Shown here in pieces: positions 32,526-39,755 of a DNA stretch of 39,755 bases (the stretch's first letter is position 1; every line of letters begins with the position of its first letter). Made by a program: the position numbers and the translations under genes. The stretch lies in assembly GCA_026399475.1 (NCBI GenBank), contig JAPLQY010000009.1:1-39755 (forward strand). The letters are read 5' to 3'. Source of the DNA: Rhodocyclales bacterium. GTDB lineage: Bacteria > Pseudomonadota > Gammaproteobacteria > Burkholderiales > Rhodocyclaceae. The notes below the pieces were generated by a model that was not told the origin of the DNA, searched no databases, and saw only the letters and a list, made by a program, of their open reading frames with translations.

Positions 32526-33344
32526 TTAGCGGTCTGCCCGCCGCACGTCGTTGAGCCGCCAGTCGTAGTCGAGGAACTCGAGTCGGTAATCGCCGTTGCG
32601 CACCCGGCTGCGCGCCTCGGGCGCTGCGACCAGTTGCTCGGCATGGCGGGCGAAGGTGGTCTTCAGCGAGTCGTAGCCCTTGTGGCCTTTCTCGAAATCC
32701 TTGCCGTACCAGTCGAAGATTTTTGAGACTTGCAGGCGGCCCGACGCCGAGTCAAAGCGGTTGCGCGAGTTGTCGGCCATGAAACGTCGCAGGCCGTCGT
32801 CGAGCTGCGCGTCGAGGCGTTCGGCGACGAAGGCTTCGGCGCGCAGCAAGGGACAGCCGATCGAGGCGCAGACCACGGCGGCATGAATGCGCGGATCGTC
32901 GAAGGCCCCGGGGGCGCGGATCAAGCCGTGCTCGATGTCGTCGAGGTTGCGTTCCTGCCCCAACAGGCTGAAGAACTTCTTCTTCCACGGCGACTGGAGC
33001 ACCGAGCCCAGATCCTTGATCGATTCGAGGTCCGGATATTTCGACAGGATCAACTCGACGGTGAAGGCGTTGTAGGCGTTGATCAGGAAAGCCAGCCGTT
33101 GTGGCTTGCTCCATTGTCCATACTCGGCTTCGCTGACCGCCGTGAGACTGGCGAGGTAGGCCGTCAGCGTCGCCCGTTCGGCCTTCAGCGCCGCGTAGTC
33201 GACCGCGCTGGCATTGCCGGAGGCCGAGGGCTTGACGTGCTTTGCCAGCAGCGTTTGCCATGGCGCGTGCGAATGATCGAGGGCTTGGGCCATGACGGTG
33301 GTCAGCAGCAGCGCGACCCCGCAAAAGAGCTTGCGCAGCTTCAT
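32526..33344 (-). CDS. DUF547 domain protein, exported
   Basis: 272 residues with a signal peptide (KLFCGVALLLTTVMAQA). DUF547 signatures are visible: RLAFLINAYNAFTVELIL, HGLIRAPGAFDDPRIHAAVVCASIGCPLLR and FDWYGKDFEK. The family is uncharacterised; some members carry a Cys-Pro/His pattern like enzyme active sites. The ATG overlaps the stop of the upstream oxidoreductase gene (ATGA), so it is translated with it. Confidence 0.88.
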   Translation of the reverse strand: MKLRKLFCGVALLLTTVMAQALDHSHAPWQTLLAKHVKPSASGNASAVDYAALKAERATLTAYLASLTAVSEAEYGQWSKPQRLAFLINAYNAFTVELILSKYPDLESIKDLGSVLQSPWKKKFFSLLGQERNLDDIEHGLIRAPGAFDDPRIHAAVVCASIGCPLLRAEAFVAERLDAQLDDGLRRFMADNSRNRFDSASGRLQVSKIFDWYGKDFEKGHKGYDSLKTTFARHAEQLVAAPEARSRVRNGDYRLEFLDYDWRLNDVRRADR

Positions 33345-35500
33345 GCCCCCCGCCGCCATGCATGGAAGCGAGCAACCCATTCAAGGAGCCGTTGCGGCGC
33401 ATGGGCCTTCTTCCACACTCCGGCGACGTACTTGTTGGCCTCGGCCATGGTCGGGTAGATGTGGATGGTGCCGAGTATCTTGTTGAGCCCGATGCCGTGC
33501 TTCATCGCCAGCACATATTCCGCGATCAGGTCGCCGGCGTGCTCGCCGACGATGGTCACGCCGAGGATGCGGTCCTTGCCCGGCACCGTCAGCACCTTGA
33601 CGAAACCATGGGCCTCGCTGTCGGCGATGGCGCGGTCGAGGTCGTCGATGTCGTAGCGGCTGACCTCGTAGGCGATGCCATTTTCTTTCGCCTCGGTTTC
33701 GTTGAGGCCGACGCGCGCCACTTCCGGCTCGACGAAGGTGGCCCAGGGAATCACCGAGTAGTCGGCCTTGAATTTCTTGAACGGATCGAACAGCGCATTG
33801 ACGGCGGCATACCAGGCCTGGTGCGCGGCGGTGTGGGTGAACTGGTAGGGGCCGGCGACATCGCCGGCGGCGTAGATGTTGGGGTAACTGGTTTGCAGGA
33901 ACTCGTTGGTGTCGACCGTGCGCGTTGTGGCGACACCGACGTCTTCGAGGCCGTAGCCCTTGAGGTTGGCGACACGGCCGACAGCGACCAGTACGGCATC
34001 GAAGGGGATGCGCAGCTCGCGTCCCTCGTGCTCGGTGATCAGGATCTTCTCGCCGTTCTCGATGACGAAAGCCTTGGCCTTGTGGTTCAGCAGCACGGCG
34101 ATGCCTTCGTCGCGAAAACGCCGGACGACAAGCTCGGAGACTTCCGGGTCTTCGCGGATCATCAGGCGCGATGCCATTTCAACCTGCGTCACCGTGTTGC
34201 CCAAATCCGCACCGAAGCGTGCAAATGCCTGTGTCAGTTCGCAGCCGATCGGCCCGCCGCCCAGCACCACGATGCGGCGTGGCAACTCGCGCAGATTCCA
34301 GACCGTGTCGGAGGTGAGATAGCCGACCTCATCGATGCCGGGAATCGGCGGCACGAAGGGCCTGGCGCCGGCGGCGATGACGATGCTGCGCGTGCTCATG
34401 CGCTCGGTAGCGCCATTGTTGTGCGTGATCTCGACTTCCCAGGGCGAGACGATTTTCGCCGAGCCCTCGATCACGTCCACGCCCAGCCCGTTGTAACGCT
34501 CGACCGAATCGTGCGGCTCGACCTGGCGGATGACGCGCTGCACGCGATCCATGACATCTGCAAACGAATAGTCGGCGCTCGCGCTACGGATGCCGAATTC
34601 GGCGGCGCGGCGTGTATGGGACAGAAATTTCGCCGAACGGATCAGCGCCTTTGACGGCACGCAGCCGGTGTTGAGACAGTCGCCGCCCAGCTTGTGCTTT
34701 TCGATCAGGGTGACTTTCGCCTTCACGGCGGCCGCGATATAGGCGGTGACCAGCCCCGCGCTGCCACCGCCTATGACAATGATGTTGCGATCGAAGCGGG
34801 CCGGCCGGGTCCAGCGCGCATAGACCTTGCGCGCCTTGATGCCGTCGACGATCTTCTTTGCGATCAGCGGGAAAATGCCGAGCAGCGCAAACGACCCGAT
34901 CAGTGCCGGCGAAAGGATGCCGGACAGGCTGGAAATGCCGGCCAGCTGGGTGCCGGCATTCACATAGACCAGGGTGCCGGCCAGCATGCCGAGCTGGCTG
35001 ACCCAGTAGAAGGTTGCCGCGCGCATCGGCGTCAGCCCCATGAGCAGGTTGATCATGAAGAAGGGAAACACCGGCACCAGGCGCAGGGTGAACAGATAGA
35101 AGCCGCCTTCGCGCCGGATGCCGGCGTCAATGGCTTGCAGGCGCTGGCCGAAGCGCTGCGTGACCCAGTCGCGCAGCAGGAAGCGCGAGGCGAGAAAGGC
35201 CAGTGTGGCGCCAAGGCTGGACGCGAAGGAGACCAGCACCATGCCCCAGAGCAGGCCGAATACGGCCCCGCCGGCCAGCGTCATGATTGCCGCGCCGGGC
35301 AGCGACAGCGCCGTGACCGCGACATAGAGGGCGAAGAAGATCGCCGCCGCCAGCCACGGATTTGCCTGGCGATAGGCTTCGATCGCGGCCTGCTGGGCCT
35401 TCAGCGCGTCGAGGCTGAACCAGCGGCCGAGGTCGAGCGCAAAATACAGCGCGACTGCGGCGGCGACGGCAACGAGGACCAGCAGTTTGCGTAATGACAT
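33341..35500 (-). CDS. TVP38/TMEM64 membrane domain fused to pyridine nucleotide-disulfide oxidoreductase
   Basis: 719 residues. Residues 1-235 form a TVP38 (DedA-like) membrane part with FPFFMINLLMGLTPM and PLIAKKIV. Residues 240-710 are a FAD enzyme of the mercuric/dihydrolipoyl reductase type: IVIGGGSAGLVTAYIAAAV, active disulfide GGDCLNTGCVPSKAL, AAGDVAGPYQFTHTAAHQ and a C-terminal dimer domain. It lacks the HMA domain and vicinal C-terminal Cys pair of MerA, so mercury reduction is unlikely. Electron transfer to a membrane or periplasmic thiol partner is plausible. Confidence 0.93.
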   Translation of the reverse strand: MSLRKLLVLVAVAAAVALYFALDLGRWFSLDALKAQQAAIEAYRQANPWLAAAIFFALYVAVTALSLPGAAIMTLAGGAVFGLLWGMVLVSFASSLGATLAFLASRFLLRDWVTQRFGQRLQAIDAGIRREGGFYLFTLRLVPVFPFFMINLLMGLTPMRAATFYWVSQLGMLAGTLVYVNAGTQLAGISSLSGILSPALIGSFALLGIFPLIAKKIVDGIKARKVYARWTRPARFDRNIIVIGGGSAGLVTAYIAAAVKAKVTLIEKHKLGGDCLNTGCVPSKALIRSAKFLSHTRRAAEFGIRSASADYSFADVMDRVQRVIRQVEPHDSVERYNGLGVDVIEGSAKIVSPWEVEITHNNGATERMSTRSIVIAAGARPFVPPIPGIDEVGYLTSDTVWNLRELPRRIVVLGGGPIGCELTQAFARFGADLGNTVTQVEMASRLMIREDPEVSELVVRRFRDEGIAVLLNHKAKAFVIENGEKILITEHEGRELRIPFDAVLVAVGRVANLKGYGLEDVGVATTRTVDTNEFLQTSYPNIYAAGDVAGPYQFTHTAAHQAWYAAVNALFDPFKKFKADYSVIPWATFVEPEVARVGLNETEAKENGIAYEVSRYDIDDLDRAIADSEAHGFVKVLTVPGKDRILGVTIVGEHAGDLIAEYVLAMKHGIGLNKILGTIHIYPTMAEANKYVAGVWKKAHAPQRLLEWVARFHAWRRGA

Positions 35501-35513
35501 CAGTCGTCCTGCA

Positions 35514-36083
35514 CTAAAGCAGCTTGAGCGCCTTGGCCAGATAGTCGAAGAACAGACAATACAGCAGGATAGGCAGGGGCAGGCCGAGCAGCGTGCCGAT
35601 CAGGTAGGGGCGGAACCTGACCCCCGACATCGCCAGGGCGTAGTTGAGCGCCGGCACGGTCTGGAACAGCATGCGCAGGAGCACGATGCTGGCCACCGGC
35701 CGGATGTCGAGCCGCGCCAGCAGCGTAAGCGCAATCCGGTTGTCCAGTCGGCGCAGCGCGTCGCCGCCGACGAAGCGGATGATGAGGAAGGTCGCCACGC
35801 AGGAAATGCTCGCGGCCACGTAGGTGGCGATCCCGCCCAGGCCGCGTCCCAGGGTCAGCACCGCGGCCGCCAGGAACAGCCACCCGGGAATCTGGATCAG
35901 GTTGCCCAGCGCAAACAGCAGGACGAAAACCAGCAGGCCCTCCAGCCGGTTTTCGAGGATTTGCTGCTGCAGGAAGGCCAGGTTGAAATGGTCCTTGAGG
36001 CCCGTCAGCGCGAAGATCGCGTAGAGAACCGCGAGGAACAGAACGACTGCGATCAGCCTCTGGTACTTTCGCAGCAGCAACAT
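35514..36083 (-). CDS. TVP38/TMEM64-family membrane protein
   Basis: 189 residues, about five helices, with the SNARE-associated (DedA/TVP38) pattern IQIPGWLFLAAAVLTLGRGLGG and LRMLFQTVPALNYALAMSGVRFRPYL. Start 36083 is preceded by GGGAG. It lies 13 bases before the fusion gene, which carries a second TVP38 domain, so the two may work together. Confidence 0.88.
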   Translation of the reverse strand: MLLLRKYQRLIAVVLFLAVLYAIFALTGLKDHFNLAFLQQQILENRLEGLLVFVLLFALGNLIQIPGWLFLAAAVLTLGRGLGGIATYVAASISCVATFLIIRFVGGDALRRLDNRIALTLLARLDIRPVASIVLLRMLFQTVPALNYALAMSGVRFRPYLIGTLLGLPLPILLYCLFFDYLAKALKLL

Positions 36084-36126
36084 TCGAACTCCCGCTTGGC
36101 CGGCCATTGCAGGCATGGTGCCTGGA

Positions 36127-36663
36127 TCAGCCCATTCTACGGTCGTGGCGGCGCCGTGCGATCAGGTGGTCGATAGCCAGCACTCCCGGGCCCCTGGCGA
36201 CCAGAAACAGCAGCACCGCTGCCCAGACGCCATGCGTCGGCCAGGCATCCGGGTAGACCAGCAACTGGATGGTGGCGGTCATGACCAGCAGCGCCAGCGC
36301 GGAAAAGCGCGTGGCGAGCCCGACCAGGATCAGCAGCGGAAAGACATGTTCGGCCACGGCCGCCAGCGGCGCGGCGATCTCGGGCGGGACCAGCGGCAGC
36401 TTGTACTCGTCGCGGAACAGCGCCACCACCGAATCCGAAAGCCGCGGCATGCCGAACTGGAACTCGCCGTTCACGATGTCGATGGCGAAGCCCTGCACCT
36501 TGGTCTGGGCGGATTTCCAGAAGACCGCAGCGATTGAAAAACGGCCCAGCAGTGCGATCAGCGAATTCGGTATGCGGTCGAGCAGGGCGATGCCGTCCCG
36601 CGCCAGCGTGAGCGGCGACGGGCTTGCGCCGCGCGCGGCGGCGGACGATGCGAGTGTGTTCAT
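36127..36663 (-). CDS. DoxX-family membrane protein (BufD/HvfD-like)
   Basis: 178 residues with four helices and a DoxX pattern: LIALLGRFSIAAVFWKSAQTKV, then PLAAVAEHVFPLLILVGLATRF and DAWPTHGVWAAVLLFLVARG. DoxX proteins regularly accompany DUF2282-DUF692-DUF2063 operons, as here. They may help quinone-linked electron flow or export. AAGGAG precedes the start. A gap of 150 bases with a hairpin separates it from bufC. Confidence 0.88.
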   Translation of the reverse strand: MNTLASSAAARGASPSPLTLARDGIALLDRIPNSLIALLGRFSIAAVFWKSAQTKVQGFAIDIVNGEFQFGMPRLSDSVVALFRDEYKLPLVPPEIAAPLAAVAEHVFPLLILVGLATRFSALALLVMTATIQLLVYPDAWPTHGVWAAVLLFLVARGPGVLAIDHLIARRRHDRRMG

Positions 36664-36739
36664 GCTTGGGTACTCCTTAACGTGAAATGCGGTGACAAGC
36701 GCGCACCGCAATAGCCGAGCGCAGCGAGCCAATCAATAG

Positions 36740-36757
36740 CCTCCCCGCGAGGGGAGG
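36740..36757. repeat. Hairpin CCTCCCC-GCGA-GGGGAGG
   Basis: A 7-bp perfect stem with a four-base loop between bufC and doxX. There is no T run in either direction, so it is more likely an mRNA-stability or attenuation element than a terminator. Confidence 0.5.
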
Positions 36758-36813
36758 ATGGGAGGGGCGGGCCCATTTGCCGGCCCCTAGCGTGGTGGAT
36801 GCGAGAGATTTCA

Positions 36814-37614
36814 TCACTCAGGGTGGTGTATCGGAGCCATAAGTGTTGGTATGGTGATGTCGGTGATTGCACCGGTCCGCAGCATCAGGGCCAGGGTCGC
36901 CGCCGGGTCGAAGTCGTCGTCGGCCTGCAGCGCTTGCGCCATGGCGGCGCCGAAGGGCTGACCCTGTTGCAGCTTGCCGATGAAAGCCGCCGTGCCCGGA
37001 TCGACGCGGTAGATGTTCACTTCCAGGTCCTTGCGGCAAACCAGCGCCGTTTCCGCCCGCGCCGGATCGACTGCGGCCAGCGCTTCGGCCACCGCATCCG
37101 CCTGGTGCGCCGCCCACAGCGAGACCACGGCGTGTGCCGACGCCAGCAGGAACAGCGCGGGATGCAGCGTCAAGTGCGCGGCGGGCAGGCCGTCCGGATC
37201 GGTCGGCACGGCGGCGACCTGTGCCTGCGTGATGGCATCGGCATCGGCGGCGTGCCAGGCCTGCACGCGCAGCAGTTCCAGTCGCGCCACGTCGGCGAGA
37301 TAAAGCAGCGTCGCCGCCGGCGGGAAGCTCTCGATGAACCCGGCGAAGCCTTCGCCATACAGCGCCAGCACCGGCGAGCGCGGCGGCGGGCGGCGCACGA
37401 ATTCGCGCGCCATGGCGCGGAAAAAGTCCGCGCCAACCAGCGCCTGCGTCACCGGAAAGCTGTCGGCCAGCGCGTCGACCAGGCCGACGATGACATTGTT
37501 GCGATAGACGGCGAAGCGCTTTTGCGGATCCGAGCCGTTCCAGGTTACGAGGCCCGGCGGGCAGATGGCGTCGTCCGCCAGCAGGGCTTCGGCGAAGGCG
37601 GCCAGGCCGCTCAT
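36814..37614 (-). CDS. bufC: DUF2063 protein, BufC/HvfC-type partner of the MNIO enzyme
   Basis: 266 residues. The N-terminal domain ([15 protein letters not shown] and [46 protein letters not shown]) is the DUF2063 signature, which in the known system binds the precursor leader and holds it to BufB. The ATG overlaps the bufB stop (ATGA). The start [10 protein letters not shown] is chosen because it fits the family. Confidence 0.92.
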   Translation of the reverse strand: MSGLAAFAEALLADDAICPPGLVTWNGSDPQKRFAVYRNNVIVGLVDALADSFPVTQALVGADFFRAMAREFVRRPPPRSPVLALYGEGFAGFIESFPPAATLLYLADVARLELLRVQAWHAADADAITQAQVAAVPTDPDGLPAAHLTLHPALFLLASAHAVVSLWAAHQADAVAEALAAVDPARAETALVCRKDLEVNIYRVDPGTAAFIGKLQQGQPFGAAMAQALQADDDFDPAATLALMLRTGAITDITIPTLMAPIHHPE

Positions 37615-38531
37615 GCCGCCGCCTCGCGGGGTGTCGGCACCAGCCGTTCCAGAATCCGTTCGGCATGGCGTGCCTCGGCCAGCAGTACCGGCAGGGCGGG
37701 GATGTCGTTGTCGCGCTCGATCAGCGTCGGCATCGGCCCGACACGGTCCAGCGCGTCGCAATACAGCGCCCACACGGCCTCGGCCACCGGCGCGCCGTGG
37801 CTGTCGATCAGGAGCGGCGCGCCGGCGGCGTCCGTGTCCTCGGCAAAGCCGGCGAGGTGGATCTGGCCCACGGCGTCCAGCGGCAGCGCGGCGAGGTATT
37901 GGCGTGCATTGCGGCCATGGTTGGTGCAGGAGACATGGATGTTGTTCACGTCGAGCAGCAGGCCGCAGCCGCTGCGCCGCACCACCTGGGTGATGAATTC
38001 CGCCTCGGCCATGGTCGAGGCGGCGAATTCGACATAAGTGGCCGGGTTCTCCAGCAGCATGCGGCGCCCGAGGCGCTCCTGCACGCGGTCGATGTGCTCG
38101 CAGACACGGGCCAGCGTGGCGGCGTCGTAAGGCGCGGGCAGCAGGTCGTTGAGGAAGGCGCCACCATGGCTGGACCAGGCCAGGTGCTCGGAAAAGGATT
38201 CGGGCTGGTAGCGCTCGAGCAAGGCAGCCAGGCGGTCGAGGTGCGCCTCGTCGAGCGGTCCCTCGCCGCCGATCGAGAGGCCGACGCCGTGGATGGACAG
38301 TGCGTCGCGCTCGCGGATGCGCGTCAGGTAGTGGTGGAAGGCGCCGCCCGCCACCATGTAGTTTTCGGCATGGATCTCGAAGAAGCCGAGATCCGGCGCG
38401 GTGTCGAGGATGTCACGAAAATGCTCGGGCTTGAGCCCGATCCCCGCCCTCGCGGGCAGGGATCGCGGCCGCGCCGCGGTGGTGCGTCGGGCCAGTGTAT
38501 CGCGCAGGATCACGATGGCACTCTGCGGCAA
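37611..38531 (-). CDS. bufB: DUF692 multinuclear iron oxidase (MNIO), BufB/HvfB type
   Basis: 306 residues, a TIM-barrel enzyme. Metal-ligand segments are [85 protein letters not shown] and [11 protein letters not shown]. MNIOs use two or three iron ions and oxygen to turn peptide cysteines into rings. The start is uncertain: TTG 38531 (AGGCGA upstream) or GTG 38513; the family core begins at [12 protein letters not shown]. Confidence 0.93.
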   Translation of the reverse strand: MPQSAIVILRDTLARRTTAARPRSLPARAGIGLKPEHFRDILDTAPDLGFFEIHAENYMVAGGAFHHYLTRIRERDALSIHGVGLSIGGEGPLDEAHLDRLAALLERYQPESFSEHLAWSSHGGAFLNDLLPAPYDAATLARVCEHIDRVQERLGRRMLLENPATYVEFAASTMAEAEFITQVVRRSGCGLLLDVNNIHVSCTNHGRNARQYLAALPLDAVGQIHLAGFAEDTDAAGAPLLIDSHGAPVAEAVWALYCDALDRVGPMPTLIERDNDIPALPVLLAEARHAERILERLVPTPREAAA

Positions 38532-38540
38532 TTCGCCTGA

Positions 38541-38843
38541 TCAGGCCTTCTTTGCCTTGAACTCCATGAGCTGCCCCATGCCGGTCGGCGAGCTCTTGGA
38601 CATGGTCTTCTCGCAGGTGCCCTTGGGCACCATCGACCAGGCATTGCCCTGGTAATCCATCTTCGAGGTGCCGGCGCAGGTGGTGCCGGCACCTGCCTTG
38701 CAGTCGTTCTTGCCTTTCATGGCGACGCCGAAGCACTTCTCGGTGTCGGCCATCTTGTCGGCGGCGACGGCAGGTGCGGCGGCGATGCTCATGGCGGCGC
38801 CGAAGGCAAAGGCGAGGGAAGCAGCGGATAGGGTTTTGTTCAT
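38541..38843 (-). CDS. bufA: DUF2282 precursor peptide, bufferin BufA/HvfA type
   Basis: 100 residues. A signal peptide (to about A28) is followed by a short core with cysteines at 37, 48, 56 and 77, in the contexts [34 protein letters not shown] and VPKGTCEK, the DUF2282 pattern. In the studied family the peptide is modified on cysteines by BufB/BufC and then exported to bind copper. AAGGAGAT precedes the ATG. First gene of the operon. Confidence 0.93.
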   Translation of the reverse strand: MNKTLSAASLAFAFGAAMSIAAAPAVAADKMADTEKCFGVAMKGKNDCKAGAGTTCAGTSKMDYQGNAWSMVPKGTCEKTMSKSSPTGMGQLMEFKAKKA

Positions 38844-38991
38844 GACGATCTCCTTGTCGAGGTAGGGTGCGGATTGCTCCGTGCAGGCGCGAATGCGGCC
38901 CTGCTGCTCCCTGAGTCGGGCGGGGATCGTAATCCTTACAACCTCAAGCATTATTCCGCGATGGCACGCGCCCGGCCGGGAACCGCCGGAA

Positions 38992-39594
38992 CTACGACAG
39001 GAATTTGGCAAGGCCGTCGAGGTGGAACGACCATTCGAAAAAACCGGCCAATCCCGATGCCACGCCCATACCGGCAAACGCGAAGGCAAATACGACAAGC
39101 CAGGATTTCCGCGTCAGGGCGCTGACGCCCAGCAGGGCAATGGCAACGCTGATCGCCGCGTCGGCAATATCGAACTGGTCGTCACGGCCATTCAATTGCT
39201 CGTACTTCTTTTCGTGATCCTCGGCTTGCGTTCGTATTTCAGCTTTCTCTGCTTCGTAACGTTTCACCTTCTCTCGATAGGCGAGGATGCGCTCGTCGAG
39301 CAGCTTGGCGCGCGCCGCGGTCAAATCACTCCGTTCGCGTTCCATGACGAATTGGTCGAGCATTGACTCGGCCAAACTCTGCTTGGTGCTCTTGGCCTGG
39401 AAATAGGACCAGGAGTCGATGGATTTCGCCTGTTCCTGCGCCATGGCCTGAACGATGTTGCCGTCCTTGATATTGAAGAGCGCAAGAACGGTCGCCAGGA
39501 TCGCCACCGATGCGGCGACGGTCGAATTGAGCCGGTCGTCGGCGGGCTTGCCAGGTTCGCTTGACGCGGGTACCACTTCGGGCAGATCGTTCAT
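38992..39594 (-). CDS. DUF4337 membrane protein
   Basis: 200 residues. It has one helix near residue 25-45, a charged coiled-coil-like middle ([31 protein letters not shown]) and two C-terminal helices ([18 protein letters not shown] and [16 protein letters not shown]). This layout is that of DUF4337. Function unknown. AGGAG lies 7 bases before the ATG. It is 148 bases upstream of bufA on the same strand, and an IS-like element begins just upstream of it. Confidence 0.87.
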   Translation of the reverse strand: MNDLPEVVPASSEPGKPADDRLNSTVAASVAILATVLALFNIKDGNIVQAMAQEQAKSIDSWSYFQAKSTKQSLAESMLDQFVMERERSDLTAARAKLLDERILAYREKVKRYEAEKAEIRTQAEDHEKKYEQLNGRDDQFDIADAAISVAIALLGVSALTRKSWLVVFAFAFAGMGVASGLAGFFEWSFHLDGLAKFLS

Positions 39595-39687
39595 AAATAC
39601 TCCTGTTGACTACTTGAGCTTCCCCCGAAATTTCGTCTTCCAAGAGATGGGGTATAACGCCCCGGCAAATTGGAAGGAGAAGCGAAG

Positions 39688-39755
39688 TTGAAGAAGATAC
39701 CGAAGCAGGAGTACACACCGGAGTTCAGGGAACTGTCGGTGAAACGAGTGAAGGC
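39688..39755 (+). mobile_element. IS3-family transposase OrfA, 5' fragment at window edge
   Basis: Starting at TTG with AAGGAGA upstream, the frame reads KKIPKQEYTPEFRELSVKRV, matching the beginning of IS3-group OrfA helix-turn-helix proteins. The element's left end should lie between 39595 and 39680, but no inverted repeat partner is in the window. Only 22 codons are visible. Confidence 0.7.

Noticed and set aside
33341..35500. Mercuric reductase
   Set aside because: No HMA domain and no C-terminal vicinal cysteines; the N-terminus is a TVP38 membrane domain.

Overview
The window is high-GC DNA with dense coding and short gaps. It reads like a betaproteobacterial chromosome, most likely Rhodocyclales-like; that placement is inferred from gene content (NirB/NasA nitrate assimilation with NrtABD, NsrR-linked NO genes, MarR/DsrC-like genes, REP-type repeats) and not from any marker gene. 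No rRNA, tRNA or CRISPR array was seen.

Left part (1-4974): a minus-strand NO/redox cluster (SufT-like protein, NnrS-like membrane protein, ferredoxin-NADP reductase, a His-rich exported protein, a hemerythrin and the start of ccoG) faces a divergent nsrR across a 100-base gap holding a long inverted repeat. A MesD-type core-MetE methionine synthase follows. Then (5062-6042) come a MarR regulator and a DsrC/TusE-family protein that lacks the terminal cysteine, separated by hairpin repeats.

Nitrate assimilation region (6103-19189): nasT (ANTAR antiterminator), nrtA-nrtB-nrtD, a PP2C phosphatase-Ser/Thr kinase fusion, a narK-type transporter, nirB-nirD and nasA. The control signals can be read directly: a sigma-54 promoter and an antiterminator/terminator leader before nrtA, and two back-to-back sigma-54 promoters with an NtrC-like site between narK and nirB. 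Nitrate would enter through NrtABD or NarK, be reduced by NasA to nitrite, and then by NirBD to ammonium.

Middle (19279-32463): a DHA2-type MFS exporter with a divergent LysR regulator, a Fic AMP-transferase-like protein with a palindrome at its 5' end, htpG behind a near-perfect sigma-32 promoter, a family 6 uracil/hypoxanthine-DNA glycosylase, a PilZ protein divergent from glycogen phosphorylase, a small exported protein built of two CX8CX9CX10C repeats, a GspE/PilB-type ATPase and a LuxR-type regulator with a degenerate receiver.

Right part (32526-39755, all minus strand except the last item): DUF547 protein, a TVP38-oxidoreductase fusion, a stand-alone TVP38 protein, DoxX, DUF2063 (BufC/HvfC), DUF692 (BufB/HvfB, MNIO enzyme) and DUF2282 (BufA/HvfA precursor). 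The last four form a bufferin-type RiPP operon, expected to make a cysteine-modified, copper-binding exported peptide. A DUF4337 membrane protein and the left edge of an IS3-like element close the window. Several dispersed repeats run through the region, including six same-strand copies of an unexplained motif GCCGT-N5-CAGCGCCGACT.
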